Of a stretch of DNA of 64,000 nt, positions 34,347-43,913 are shown piece by piece. Under the pieces are notes generated by a model. That model was not told where the DNA came from. It worked only from the letters and a program-made list of their open reading frames with translations, and did not search any database. The stretch is from Chitinophaga costaii (GTDB lineage Bacteria > Bacteroidota > Bacteroidia > Chitinophagales > Chitinophagaceae). The stretch is taken from NCBI RefSeq assembly GCF_900094705.1, contig NZ_FMAR01000004.1:348430-412429 (forward strand), in the 5' to 3' direction. The number at the start of each line of letters is the position of its first letter. The first letter of the stretch is position 1. The position numbers and the translations under genes are program-made.

Positions 34347-37300
34347 TTAAAATCTAACATTTAAACCAAACGACAATGCGCGCTGGCTGGCTGGCATCGT
34401 TCTGGTGCCGCCACTTGCATATTGAAATTCCGGATCGATATCATATTTGTTGGCCTTCCAAAGCATCAAGTTGGATATTCCTGCGCGGAAGGTAATCTGG
34501 TCTGCATTAATTTTTTTGAGTAAAAACTGCGGCAGGCTATAGGTTAAATTAATATCCCGCAATTTTATAAAGGATGCACTCACCACATTAACGTCTGCGC
34601 GGGTATAATAGGCAACATCGCGCCGGGAATCACTCAAGGTGGAATTGGCTACAAACGATGGCACGTTAGTAAAAGATTCGTCCCCTGGCTTTTGCCACCG
34701 GTTGTTAAATTCGGCGCTAACATTGCCGGAGGTAAAGCCGGCCCCAAGCGTATTGTGCGATAATCTTCCGGAATAAAAATTATTGACATCCCTCCTCATC
34801 ACATCTCCCAAATTGAAAATAGCGTTGATGCTAAGCCCAAAAGAACGATAGTTGAAGTTGTTGGAAAAGCCTCCACTCCAAGATGGCTGCGAGCTGCCCA
34901 TGTATTTAACGTCCGTTTTTGTGGGTACATTGGGCGTTTTAGTAACCGTACCATCTGTCAGGAAAACTTGTGGATCTCCCAGGTTGTCCAAGCCTGCAAA
35001 TTGGTAAGCAAATAATGCATAGCCAGGATAGCCCGTCAAAAACTGTTGGGATATCATTTGACTGCCCGTGGTTATCGGAGAGGTATTGATGTTTAAACTG
35101 GTGATCTTATTTTTGTTATAGGCAACATTTAGCATGGTAGACCAGCTAAAATCTTTATGCTGTATGTTTACCGAGTTCAGGCTAACTTCAATCCCCTTAT
35201 TTTGAAGGTTGCCCAGATTGCCAAAAACGTTGGTATATCCTGTAAATCCATTAATCATTACATTACCCAATAAATTATCTGTTTTCTTGCGGTAAACGTC
35301 TACCGAGCCACTTAAACGATTGTTCAGTACGGCAAAATCGAGTCCCAGGTTTATCGTAGCGGTGCTTTCCCAGGTTAGCTTCCTGTTTGCCGGGGTGTAA
35401 ATGTTCAATCCTCTGCCATTTGGTAGAAAACTGCTACCAGACGCGCTTATAATATCATAAGAAGCGGCGGTACCCGGAGTGGGGGCATTGCCTGTCAGGC
35501 CATAGGTGGCGCGCAAGGCCAGATTATCTACCCATTTCACCCGCTTCATAAATGCTTCGTCGCTGATTAGCCATTTGGCGCCTGCGCTCCAAACTGGTTT
35601 GTTTTGTGCAGCTGCATCCAGGCCAAAGTTGTTGCTCCGGTCTACCCGGTAGCTGCCGTTGGCGGTATATTTATGGTTAAAGGTGTAAGCGGCATTAGCA
35701 TAATAAGAAGAAAACCGGCTTTGCGTTTCTGACTGGCCTACGGTGTAAGGAGTACTCAGGTAGCTATAGCTTGCTACGTAATTGGGCCAAACCACGCCGC
35801 CAATGGCCGAGGCCAAGGTTTTATAATCTACCAGCCCACTTGTTTGCAGCGATGGATTCCAGCCGTATACGGTGCTGACATTGGTAACACTATATTGTTC
35901 CTGCGCTTCCTGGCCTACCAAAACAGTCAACTGATGTAACCCGTTTCCCCAATTTTTATTATAATCTAATTGGTTGCGCACAGTCCAGTTCTGCTGATTC
36001 AACATCGTCACCGAATAATTACCACCGGTTGCCGGCATATTATATACTGGTGTGGAAGCAGCCGTGGGTGCTATGGTAAATTGTACCACCTGCGACCTCA
36101 CCTTAAAACTTTTGTCGCTATCATAGCTACGCGTACGGGTATTGCCTTTAATATAACCATAACTGCCTTCAAAGGTCAGCCCGTCTATTAGTTTCACATT
36201 AACGCCTAAGATATTACGGCTGGTTAGCATATCGGTCTTGGTGTATCCGTAATTCACTTCATTGAGCGGGTTATAGTCCAGGTTAATGCGGCTGCGCGTC
36301 TGGAAATCGATCCTGGTGGCCTCGGGCAACGATGTCATAAAAGGCATTGATAAATTGTTGCCTGCATTGTCCCGGAATAACTGGTATGGATAAAACTGAT
36401 CGGTAGGGCTGATGTTACGTGGCGTGCTGGTAGCGTTCTCGGTGAGGTCGGTGATCAGATTAAGTTGGATACGCCTGCCAACGTTAAAATCCTGCCGCAG
36501 GTTAATTTTATAAGTATTATTTGTTTGCCCGGGACCGCTTAACTGATTATCTGTATAGCTCATGGACCCATAAAACCCATAATTATGCTGGCCGCCTGAA
36601 ACAGAGAGCGTATGGTTCATCAGCAACGCATTGCGATAAAACAAGTCTTTGATCTGGTGGTTATTGCTGATAGCCGCCAAACTGTCGAGGCTCTTATTGG
36701 CCTGTGCAGCGCTGATGTTGCCCAGATACTGGTTATATAAGATATCCTCGTGAGGGGCCAGTCCGGCACCTGCCGATGGAAAGGAGGTAACAGTGGCATA
36801 AGGAAAAGCAACCGGATCGAAGGTTTCCCTGGCAGCCTGTATAAATTGCTGGCTATTTAATACCGGGAAATAATTGATATCTGGCTTGCCCTGTATATTA
36901 ACAAAGGCATCATAAGAAACCTTAAGCTTACTGCTCCTGGTTCCTTTTTTGGTAACGATAACAATTACACCGTTGGCTGCCCTCGATCCCCAGATAGAAG
37001 CCGCCGTGGCGTCTTTCAGTACAGTAATATCCGCAACATCCTGCGGGTTGATGTTGGAAATGTCTGTGAGGGGAATGCCATCCACTACGTACAAAGGGGC
37101 CGGACTGATGGATACGCTTGTTAAACCCCTGATCAAATAAGGGGTTTGTCCCGGGGCGTTATTAATCGTTAAGCCAGGTACTAATCCGTCTAAACGCTGT
37201 AAAATATTCATACTGTTGGAACGGTTTTCGATGATGCTCATATCTGGTTTGGCAAATGAGCCGGCGCTTCGTTCCCTGGCGATGGTTTGATAACCGTTTG

Positions 37301-37967
37301 ATACCACGGCGATCTCCTGAAGATTGCTCGTATTGGCTTTCATAACAATAGTAACGTTAGCCGCGTTTTCACGGGTCACTTTTACCTGTTGCGTAACGTA
37401 GCCTACAAATGAGATTTCTAACACCGCTTCAGGCGATTCATTGGTGAATTGAAACATTCCGTTGCTGTCTGTGATCACGGCATGCTTGTTCATCTTATTG
37501 ATAACGGTGGCGCCAACGAGCGGTATGCTCCTAGAATCGCTGATTACCCGCCCATGGATATCTATGGGCAGGACATATACATCGCTGAATTTTTCCAGCA
37601 CCGTTTTGGGTTTTTGTGAAACAACCACCGATTTATCTTCGATAGAAAATTCCAGAGATTGTCCTTCAAAAATCTGCTTTAGCACATCGTTCAGATCGCC
37701 GTTCTTCACCGTAATGGTTACAGGCTTTGCGCCTTTTAGTAAAGAGGTGGTAAATAGGATGTCGTAACCGGTTTGCACCCGTATTTTATAGAAAACCTGT
37801 TCTAAAGGGGCATTCTTTTCCGATAAACTAACTTTTTGTGCGTGCGCAGACCCGCTAACCTGGAGGATGGCCGTGATCAGAAAAAGGATAGTTAACTTCA
37901 TAGTCAGCATAATTTGACGGGTACAGCCGGGCGGCTGCACAAAAATCCTAAGATAAGATTTGTACAT
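34347..37967 (-). CDS. SusC/RagA TonB-dependent receptor with STN domain
   Basis: This 1206-residue outer-membrane receptor has a signal peptide ending SAHAQ after MKLTILFLITAILQV. Next is an STN domain (NAPLEQVFYKIRVQTGYDIL) that signals to the FecR anti-sigma factor. A carboxypeptidase-regulatory-like domain, the motif VVSNGYQTIARERSAGSF, the plug (YLIRGLTSV, LKDATAASIWGSRAANGVI) and the barrel follow, ending ALSFGLNVRF. The first ATG at 37967 gives the leader MYKSYLRIFVQPPG often seen in such receptors of this phylum; the alternative is the ATG at 37910. Sigma and FecR genes lie just upstream, SusD just downstream. Confidence 0.94.
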   Translation of the reverse strand: MYKSYLRIFVQPPGCTRQIMLTMKLTILFLITAILQVSGSAHAQKVSLSEKNAPLEQVFYKIRVQTGYDILFTTSLLKGAKPVTITVKNGDLNDVLKQIFEGQSLEFSIEDKSVVVSQKPKTVLEKFSDVYVLPIDIHGRVISDSRSIPLVGATVINKMNKHAVITDSNGMFQFTNESPEAVLEISFVGYVTQQVKVTRENAANVTIVMKANTSNLQEIAVVSNGYQTIARERSAGSFAKPDMSIIENRSNSMNILQRLDGLVPGLTINNAPGQTPYLIRGLTSVSISPAPLYVVDGIPLTDISNINPQDVADITVLKDATAASIWGSRAANGVIVIVTKKGTRSSKLKVSYDAFVNIQGKPDINYFPVLNSQQFIQAARETFDPVAFPYATVTSFPSAGAGLAPHEDILYNQYLGNISAAQANKSLDSLAAISNNHQIKDLFYRNALLMNHTLSVSGGQHNYGFYGSMSYTDNQLSGPGQTNNTYKINLRQDFNVGRRIQLNLITDLTENATSTPRNISPTDQFYPYQLFRDNAGNNLSMPFMTSLPEATRIDFQTRSRINLDYNPLNEVNYGYTKTDMLTSRNILGVNVKLIDGLTFEGSYGYIKGNTRTRSYDSDKSFKVRSQVVQFTIAPTAASTPVYNMPATGGNYSVTMLNQQNWTVRNQLDYNKNWGNGLHQLTVLVGQEAQEQYSVTNVSTVYGWNPSLQTSGLVDYKTLASAIGGVVWPNYVASYSYLSTPYTVGQSETQSRFSSYYANAAYTFNHKYTANGSYRVDRSNNFGLDAAAQNKPVWSAGAKWLISDEAFMKRVKWVDNLALRATYGLTGNAPTPGTAASYDIISASGSSFLPNGRGLNIYTPANRKLTWESTATINLGLDFAVLNNRLSGSVDVYRKKTDNLLGNVMINGFTGYTNVFGNLGNLQNKGIEVSLNSVNIQHKDFSWSTMLNVAYNKNKITSLNINTSPITTGSQMISQQFLTGYPGYALFAYQFAGLDNLGDPQVFLTDGTVTKTPNVPTKTDVKYMGSSQPSWSGGFSNNFNYRSFGLSINAIFNLGDVMRRDVNNFYSGRLSHNTLGAGFTSGNVSAEFNNRWQKPGDESFTNVPSFVANSTLSDSRRDVAYYTRADVNVVSASFIKLRDINLTYSLPQFLLKKINADQITFRAGISNLMLWKANKYDIDPEFQYASGGTRTMPASQRALSFGLNVRF

Positions 37968-38065
37968 TTGTATAGAGTGAGTTTTGCGTATTGCCTATGC
38001 ATTGTCCAGATGAGCGGCTTAACGCGGTTCTTAAATACTTAAAGTTATTTATGAAGACTCCTTAC

Positions 38066-38101
38066 AAGTCATTCCGGGTTGACTCGGAATGACTTTTTTT
38101 A
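38066..38101. other. Strong hairpin in the susC leader, T tract on the opposite strand
   Basis: Perfect 11-bp arms AAGTCATTCCG (38066-38076) and CGGAATGACTT (38085-38095) surround an 8-base loop; T continues to 38101 on the plus strand. Both flanking genes are on the minus strand, so it cannot end their transcripts in the usual way. It lies about 100 bases before the SusC start. It may be an antisense-RNA terminator, an attenuator, or a dispersed repeat. Confidence 0.6.
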
Positions 38102-38167
38102 TTTGTCAATTTCGGCGGGGCACAAGATGCCCTTCGTCAAGTTTTATAACTCGCCGGCCCAATAATT

Positions 38168-39298
38168 TTACTGGGTAATAGTGACCCTCCTTCCTTCTAT
38201 TTTGAAATGAACGACTTTGGTTTTCTCAAGCATCTTTAAAACTTGGCTGATATTTTTAAACCTGGATATTGCACCATTAAAACCCTCTTCAGAAACTTTT
38301 CCCTCATATTGGACATCAATATTGTACCAGCGGGAAAGCTTGCGCATAATACTTGCTATCTTTTCATCCTTAAACTGGAAGTACCCATTTTTCCACGCTA
38401 CCGCTTCGTCAAGGTCTGCCGGACCAACGGTTATTCGACCACTCCGGGTGGTTGATTGCTGCCCGGGTTTGATAACCACGCTATTTTTTCCTGCTACAAT
38501 TTTCACCGATCCTTCCAGTAGCGTTGTCTTAACGTTTGCTTCGTCGGGATAGGCATTGATGTTAAAGTGTGTTCCTAACACCTCGACAACCTGTTCGTTA
38601 GCAACAACGATGAAGGGTTTAGCCGCATTATGCGCCACCTCAAAGTATACCTCACCGGTAACTTCTACTTTTCGTTCTTTCCCGGGGAAAGCTGTAGGAT
38701 ATTTGATGGAAGATGCAGCGTTTAGCCACGCCTTGGTGCCATCTGCCAGTATCAATTGGTATTGGCCACCAATGGGCGCGCTCATCGTATTATATTCCAC
38801 TATATCGATGGCACTTGCCTGGCCCGTAGCTGGCCGGTAGGTTACGTTGCCGTCTGCAGTCTTATGTATACTGGTTTGGCCCTCTAAAGCAAGTTCGCCA
38901 TTTTTAGCGCCGTACAAATTAATTTGCCTGCCATTGGATAAAGTGAGGATCGCCTTATTTCCACCCGGTGCGATATCGGGTAGCTGAGTGGTCTTTACAA
39001 CGGATATAGTTGATTTAGTTGAAAAAATATAGGCTGCAATGCCTAAACAGATTAACAAAGAGGCAGCCACCGCAAGACGCGGCCATATTTTTAGAACAAC
39101 AGTGTATTCGCGGGTATGTGCCATGATGGCCTGACGCGTTTTTGCATTGGCCCGCTCTATACTTTGAAAGGAAGGCATAAAATCACTTTGCGACAAGTCA
39201 TGGATATGCCAACTTTCAACAAGGGCTTTCTCCTCCTCGTTGCAGGTTCCTGCTTGGTAACGTTTAATTAATTCTTCGGGTGAGTATTTTCGTTCCAT
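38168..39298 (-). CDS. FecR family anti-sigma factor
   Basis: This 376-residue inner-membrane anti-sigma factor has an N-terminal cytoplasmic part (YSPEELIKRYQAGTCNEEEK) and one membrane helix (LAVAASLLICLGIAAYIF). A periplasmic FecR domain carries GGQYQLILADGTKAWLNAAS, TGEVYFEVAHNAAKPF and VLGTHFNINAYPDE. The C-terminal STN-binding region DEKIASIMRKLSRWYNIDV ends the protein. FecR holds the ECF sigma factor until the STN domain of the loaded SusC signals. The gene sits between the sigma gene (96 bases upstream) and the STN-bearing SusC. Confidence 0.95.
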   Translation of the reverse strand: MERKYSPEELIKRYQAGTCNEEEKALVESWHIHDLSQSDFMPSFQSIERANAKTRQAIMAHTREYTVVLKIWPRLAVAASLLICLGIAAYIFSTKSTISVVKTTQLPDIAPGGNKAILTLSNGRQINLYGAKNGELALEGQTSIHKTADGNVTYRPATGQASAIDIVEYNTMSAPIGGQYQLILADGTKAWLNAASSIKYPTAFPGKERKVEVTGEVYFEVAHNAAKPFIVVANEQVVEVLGTHFNINAYPDEANVKTTLLEGSVKIVAGKNSVVIKPGQQSTTRSGRITVGPADLDEAVAWKNGYFQFKDEKIASIMRKLSRWYNIDVQYEGKVSEEGFNGAISRFKNISQVLKMLEKTKVVHFKIEGRRVTITQ

Positions 39299-39394
39299 TT
39301 ACCTCCTTCCGTAAAGACGATTTTGATATATGTAGGTTTAAAAGGAGTGAGGGCCCAGCTCAAATGCTGTTTTTTTTAAAAAAATAAGTATGGG

Positions 39395-39961
39395 TCAAAA
39401 CAACCACGTAAAGAGTGTACTCAACTTTACGCGAAGCTCTTTTAATGCGTTATTGACTTGATTTTTTACCGTTTTTTGAGAAATATGTAAGATTTCAGCG
39501 ATTTCTCTATGCGACAAATGGTGTTTTCGGCTAAGTTCAAAGACATTCCGCATTTTGTCGGGCAAGCATGCTATTTCCTTTTCAATAAGCGCTGAAAGTT
39601 CTTTTTCCCGCAAGATTTGATCTGCCTGGACTGGAAAATTTTCTGTGAAGTTTTGGAAGGAGGCGCTATAATTTGTTCTCACTTTTTTGTGATCCAGTAA
39701 ATCAAAAAATTTATACCTGACCGCGCTATAAAGATAGGCTGACAAAGACTTTTCAAATATTATTGTTTTTCGTTTATCCCACAGGTACACGAACACATCC
39801 TGTACAATATCTTCGGCTTCGCTTTCTTCCTTTGTGATTTTGCAGGCATAAATATATAACAGCCCGTGGTAACGATCGTAGATTTGGGTGTAAGCACCTT
39901 GGCTGCTGTCCTTTAATAAGGACAGCAATTGTTGATCGGTATATTGTACAAAGTTCTCCAC
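39395..39961 (-). CDS. ECF sigma-70 family RNA polymerase sigma factor (FecI-like)
   Basis: This 188-residue sigma factor has region 2 (YDRYHGLLYIYACKITKEES, AEDIVQDVFVYLWDKR) and region 4 (LPDKMRNVFELSRKHHLSHR, EIAEILHISQKTVKNQVNNA). It belongs to the FecI-like group that acts with FecR and a TonB-dependent receptor. It is the first gene of the sigma-FecR-SusC-SusD-TlpA-TlpA series and should direct transcription of the SusCD operon once released. The ATG at 39961 leads into a typical N-terminus, QYTDQQLLSLLKDSSQG. Confidence 0.95.
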   Translation of the reverse strand: MENFVQYTDQQLLSLLKDSSQGAYTQIYDRYHGLLYIYACKITKEESEAEDIVQDVFVYLWDKRKTIIFEKSLSAYLYSAVRYKFFDLLDHKKVRTNYSASFQNFTENFPVQADQILREKELSALIEKEIACLPDKMRNVFELSRKHHLSHREIAEILHISQKTVKNQVNNALKELRVKLSTLFTWLF

Positions 39962-40423
39962 CTGTTAAACAATGGAAGTTACGATAAATCGTTATGAATT
40001 TAATACTAACCATAGATAAAATAATAAAAAGGGGTTGTCCGGATGGCTCCTGCCAGGTCATTTATTCCATCCTGACCCCCATCTGGACGCTGGCAGTAAA
40101 TGCCTGCATTGTGTTTAACCTGACCAAACAAAACGGCCCCGATATATCCAGGCCGCCATAGCATATGGGCTAGTATTTCCTGAAAAAATAACCATGTAGT
40201 AATATAATGAATGCTCCCTATGTCGCTAATACTTCCGCAAAATGTGAACAATCCGGTGGCAAAACTATTTAACTGCTTTCGGTGCAAAGTAATTTTAAGG
40301 ATGGAAATTCGTTGTCCTTGATAAATTTATCCGGAATAACGGATTTATAAATAACTTATTTATATGCAATATCCTTTTATAAAAAATCATTAACGGTACT
40401 TAAAAATGTGCTAGTTAAAATGC
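39962..40423. other. AT-rich gap between two Sus loci, no gene seen
   Basis: About 460 bases separate the sigma gene start from the GH18 stop. I find no coding pattern. An AT-only hairpin with arms TATAAATA (40346-40353) and TATTTATA (40357-40364) may mark the end of the GH18 transcript. An ACGAT-AA-ATCGT palindrome at 39981-39992 lies about 20 bases before the sigma factor ATG and could be an operator. Confidence 0.45.
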
Positions 40424-41437
40424 TTAATGTATTGTTCGATAGATGCCCGATAGCAGTGATTTTGTGTCGCTGGCAGGTAAATCTTGCTGTAGTTCCCAGA
40501 TCATGATACCGGCTGCACCCTGCGCTTTGGCATAGGCCGCTTTCTGTTGGATGGTGGGCAAGCCATTGTAGTAAATGGTACCCTTACCTGGCACTACCAC
40601 GGTATCCAGGTTTTCTGATCCGGGGAAGTTATGTACAATGTCGCGGTAGGTGAAGCTGCCATCACTGTCTGGCGACGGATAACCCGGGCCAAACGCGTAT
40701 CCGTAAAAGGGTACACCCAGTAGTAGTCGATGAGCCGGGATACCGCGTGATCTAAAAAACTGGAAGTCATTTATCGCCAGCGTATAGCTTGAATGTTGCC
40801 CAGGTTTTTGGGTATTCCATACACCGGTGGAGTCGTACGACATAATGTTGATATAGTCGAATTGCTGCAAAGTGGCTGTGGCAATATATCTGGGACCACT
40901 ACTCCATGTTACCAGTGCCGCAGAAAGTAGTTTGTGATGGGCTTTCAGTGCGGCCGATACCTCGCGTATAAAACTGCCATACCTTGCGGTATCGTCTGTG
41001 ATCAGGTTGTTTTCCAGGTCTACATCTACACCGTCAAAATTAAGGTTGTTGGCTAGTTGTATAATGTTGTTTATAAAAGCGGCCCGGTTAGCCGGGGTAA
41101 GCTGTGAGGCCAGTGTAGCGGGTGGATTGCCGCCGCCTATGGCGAAGTACACCCTGATTTTTTTTGCATGGGCAAGTGCTACTACTTTTTCTAGGTTTTC
41201 GAGGTTGTAGTCGCTAAAAGTGCCGGCTGTGTTGGGATTTAAGAAAGCGATGTTCAGATCTGTCAGTTTGGTGAGATCTAACCCGCTGATATTTTCATAC
41301 CAATGGTTGTCGCTGTTATAGTAACCCAGTATACGCATACTATCTGTGGGTGGATAGGTGGCATTGCGATGCATACCTTTAGAGCAGGCTGTAGTGGCCA
41401 CCAGGAGAAGTGTAAAAAGAAGGCAGGTATTTTTCAT
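40424..41437 (-). CDS. GH18 family glycoside hydrolase (lipoprotein)
   Basis: This 337-residue lipoprotein has a lipobox ATTAC near residues 14-18. The GH18 TIM barrel follows, with ILGYYN, YFAIGGGNP for strand 3, and the catalytic motif DGVDVDLE with acid/base Glu142. YINIMSYD at strand 6 and IMIWELQQD at strand 8 complete it. GH18 enzymes hydrolyse chitin or the chitobiose core of N-glycans through substrate-assisted catalysis. All catalytic residues are present. It closes the sigma-FecR-SusC-SusD-GH16-GH18 locus, though a hairpin lies between it and the GH16 gene. Chitinase or endo-beta-N-acetylglucosaminidase cannot be told apart here. Confidence 0.9.
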   Translation of the reverse strand: MKNTCLLFTLLLVATTACSKGMHRNATYPPTDSMRILGYYNSDNHWYENISGLDLTKLTDLNIAFLNPNTAGTFSDYNLENLEKVVALAHAKKIRVYFAIGGGNPPATLASQLTPANRAAFINNIIQLANNLNFDGVDVDLENNLITDDTARYGSFIREVSAALKAHHKLLSAALVTWSSGPRYIATATLQQFDYINIMSYDSTGVWNTQKPGQHSSYTLAINDFQFFRSRGIPAHRLLLGVPFYGYAFGPGYPSPDSDGSFTYRDIVHNFPGSENLDTVVVPGKGTIYYNGLPTIQQKAAYAKAQGAAGIMIWELQQDLPASDTKSLLSGIYRTIH

Positions 41438-41465
41438 CTGTACATGTTGAAGAGTTCAATAAAAG

Positions 41466-41498
41466 AAAACGCTATACCGTAGGCGTGTATAGCGTTTT
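41466..41498 (-). terminator. Hairpin terminator or attenuator between GH16 and GH18 genes
   Basis: Perfect 12-bp arms AAAACGCTATAC (41466-41477) and GTATAGCGTTTT (41487-41498) enclose a 9-base loop. In the minus direction it is followed by a T-rich run (TTTTCTTTT). It would stop or dampen transcription after GH16, giving less GH18 message. Confidence 0.75.
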
Positions 41499-41522
41499 CA
41501 GCAAACGGATATTTGTTCTCTA

Positions 41523-42302
41523 TTACTGTGGTGTAAAGGTAAAGTTATGAACGATCAGCTCTACAGACTGACCATTGGATGGTGCTGCACCATCTACCAG
41601 CCATAGGTTCATGTGTATGGGGAGTGACAGGCTGCTTACCGGGAAGCCGGAAGGCGTGGTCCAAGGGAAGAAAGCATTGGCGGCGGCATTGGTAAAGCCG
41701 TGGTAACCTTTGAAAGATACCGCAGAGCTGGTGCGGGTGAAAGTGTGCGTGGTATAAGTGCCAGAGAGTGATAACTCATTAGTGGCGGATACCGACGCTG
41801 GCGTGTGCGTGGTGGAGGGGTACACGGTGTAGTTGTAATTTGGATAGCTGGAGTTACCCCAGCGTGAAAATTCAATATCCACTTCGTGAAATCCATCTGC
41901 TCCGGCTTTGTAATTAAACAGGCCAAATACCAGGTTTTTATCGAGGAGGTCTACACGGCCTTCTACCTGCCAGGAATAGGTACCGTAGCCAAAGGTAGAA
42001 TTAGAGTATACTTCTGCGCAAAGCCAATGTCCGGTGGAGGCATCTTTGCGTAGTTTCAGGTGTAGCCAGCCATTTTCATCCACCCATACACTGCTGGAGC
42101 TGTTACTCCAGTAGTTGGGGCCAGGGCCGCTGGTTCCGCTTTCGCTGCGAACCGTCCAGGTAATCCCACTAAAGGAAATCGTACGGTCCGTAAGCGCAGC
42201 GCGGGGGGCTGTATTATTGGAGGTTTCAGTGGTCTTTGTTGATTCTTTGCTACAGCTATAGCATGCAGCGGACATCAGCAATATCAATGCGAATTGCTTC
42301 AT
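41523..42302 (-). CDS. GH16-like secreted glycoside hydrolase (lipoprotein)
   Basis: This is a 259-residue lipoprotein (lipobox region AACYSC, residues 12-17) with a concanavalin-like beta-sandwich. The catalytic signature HEVDIEFSRWG contains Glu140-Asp142-Glu144, matching the ExDxE motif of GH16. Aromatic strands YGTYSWQVEGRVD and MNLWLVDG fit the fold. GH16 members cut beta-1,3/1,4-glucans, agar, carrageenan or porphyran. The gene follows the SusD of the same locus by 59 bases. Substrate type is not settled by these motifs, but secretion and PUL context support glycan degradation. Confidence 0.85.
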   Translation of the reverse strand: MKQFALILLMSAACYSCSKESTKTTETSNNTAPRAALTDRTISFSGITWTVRSESGTSGPGPNYWSNSSSSVWVDENGWLHLKLRKDASTGHWLCAEVYSNSTFGYGTYSWQVEGRVDLLDKNLVFGLFNYKAGADGFHEVDIEFSRWGNSSYPNYNYTVYPSTTHTPASVSATNELSLSGTYTTHTFTRTSSAVSFKGYHGFTNAAANAFFPWTTPSGFPVSSLSLPIHMNLWLVDGAAPSNGQSVELIVHNFTFTPQ

Positions 42303-42361
42303 GGATAATGGATTTTAATGAATGAGAATTGTTTTAGTCTATTGGGCTATCCGTTTGCTCG

Positions 42362-43903
42362 TTATTGTTTGTCCCACCACACCGGTTGCATCCAGTCATT
42401 CTTCCCGCCAATGCGGCCTATCGCATCGTTATAGTTGTTCGTATTGTTATACGCTTCTGTACTCGGGTAAAACAGTCGGAGGAAGGGTTTTCCACCGGTT
42501 TCCGACTCACCGCCTACGTCTTCAATGGGTGCCAGTACGGGGTACCCGGTGCGGCGTTGGTTGGCAAAGGCTTCATATCCATTGGGGAATAGGGCTACCC
42601 ATTTCTGCATATTAATTTGCTCAATTGCCGTAGCCGGGTCCAAAGGGTGTGCTGTTACGAAAGCGTCAACTGCGGCGCTGTTTACCGGTACCATGCCAGG
42701 ATATATTTCCAACTGTTTCATCGCGGCACGGATGCCCAGTTGGTAGTGGTCGTTGGCGTTGTCGGATATCCATCCACGGGCGGCGGCTTCTGCCAGTAGA
42801 AGTTCTGTTTCTGCATATCCCATATGCAGGAAAGGAGCTTGCAAGGCATAAAATGGCGATGCTATCAGCGTGTATTTGTTGCCCTGGGGAATGGAACTGC
42901 CGTCCGGCGCTACATAATCAGACCAGTTATCCCACCAATATAAGCCGGGGGTTATGGACAGGTAGTTTGTTTTGGCGGTAATATCGGCTCCGTTTGCGTC
43001 TTTGTTTACGAAGAAGGAAGCAATACGGGGATCGTTTTCTGCCTTCAGGTAATCCACGAAGGTGCTACAGCCAATGGTATAATTATAGGTTTGTTCTTCC
43101 TGTAAGGCTTGGCTCAGTCCATTGCCGCGCAGGTCGGGGAAATTGTAGGCTTCGTGAATAATTTTGAAGTTGTCGTCTGCACTGGCCATTACGCCGGCGT
43201 CGAAAGCCTTCTTTACCTGGATGGCCGCCGTAGCCGGATCGCGTTTGCTAAGACGCATGCCCAGGCGCAGGCGCAGGGAATTGGCCAGTTTTTTCCATTT
43301 ATTAATATCGCCATCATACACGATATCATTTGAAATAGGATCGCTGCTGTTGTTGAATTGAGCGGTGGCTTCATCGAGTTCTTTAAAAAAATCAGGGTAA
43401 ATATCTTCTTGCTTATCGTACACTGGCGTGTATACCTTGTCGTAGTATGCCATGCCGGCTTGTTTGTAAGGAATGTCGCCGTAGTTGTCAGTAAGTACGG
43501 AGAAGATATAAACCTTGAGAATACGGCCTGCTGCAACATAGTTCACCAGGGCCGAGTCGCCTTTTATACGCTCGATCATGTCTACTAATTGTTTGACGCT
43601 TTTGCCGTAAAATATTTCCCAAATTCGTTCGTCGTAAAAGTCGTCGCGAATATATTTACTACCCGAACGCATGCCCCAACTGCCGTTCAGGTATTGTACC
43701 CTGGGCAGTAAAAGGTAAAGGTTGGGATACCCCATTTCGCGGCCACCGTTCAAATAATAAGCAGCGGAGGCCAGTTGCTGCCCGGGCGCAATGCTGCTGC
43801 CTTTGGTAGGGTCGGTATTGATGGAATCGAAGTTCTTGGTGCAACTGCTGAACAACAATGCCGTAGCTATGAAGAGGAAAAGCGTATACCTGTTACGTCT
43901 CAT
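42362..43903 (-). CDS. SusD/RagB-like nutrient-binding lipoprotein
   Basis: This lipoprotein of about 513 residues has lipobox LLFSSC followed by TKNFDSINTDPTKGSSI, the start pattern of the SusD-like family whose members bind starch-, glucan- or host-glycan-type ligands. Typical helices follow: LKVYIFSVLTDNYGDIPY, KLANSLRLRLGMRLSKRD, AETELLLAEAAARGW and a C-terminal NMQKWVALFPNGYEAFANQR. The ATG at 43903 starts MRRNRYTLFLFIATALLF. It follows its SusC by 10 bases and precedes the GH16 gene, so it should capture the oligosaccharide made by the surface enzymes. Confidence 0.92.
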   Translation of the reverse strand: MRRNRYTLFLFIATALLFSSCTKNFDSINTDPTKGSSIAPGQQLASAAYYLNGGREMGYPNLYLLLPRVQYLNGSWGMRSGSKYIRDDFYDERIWEIFYGKSVKQLVDMIERIKGDSALVNYVAAGRILKVYIFSVLTDNYGDIPYKQAGMAYYDKVYTPVYDKQEDIYPDFFKELDEATAQFNNSSDPISNDIVYDGDINKWKKLANSLRLRLGMRLSKRDPATAAIQVKKAFDAGVMASADDNFKIIHEAYNFPDLRGNGLSQALQEEQTYNYTIGCSTFVDYLKAENDPRIASFFVNKDANGADITAKTNYLSITPGLYWWDNWSDYVAPDGSSIPQGNKYTLIASPFYALQAPFLHMGYAETELLLAEAAARGWISDNANDHYQLGIRAAMKQLEIYPGMVPVNSAAVDAFVTAHPLDPATAIEQINMQKWVALFPNGYEAFANQRRTGYPVLAPIEDVGGESETGGKPFLRLFYPSTEAYNNTNNYNDAIGRIGGKNDWMQPVWWDKQ

Positions 43904-43913
43904 TGTTATCATT

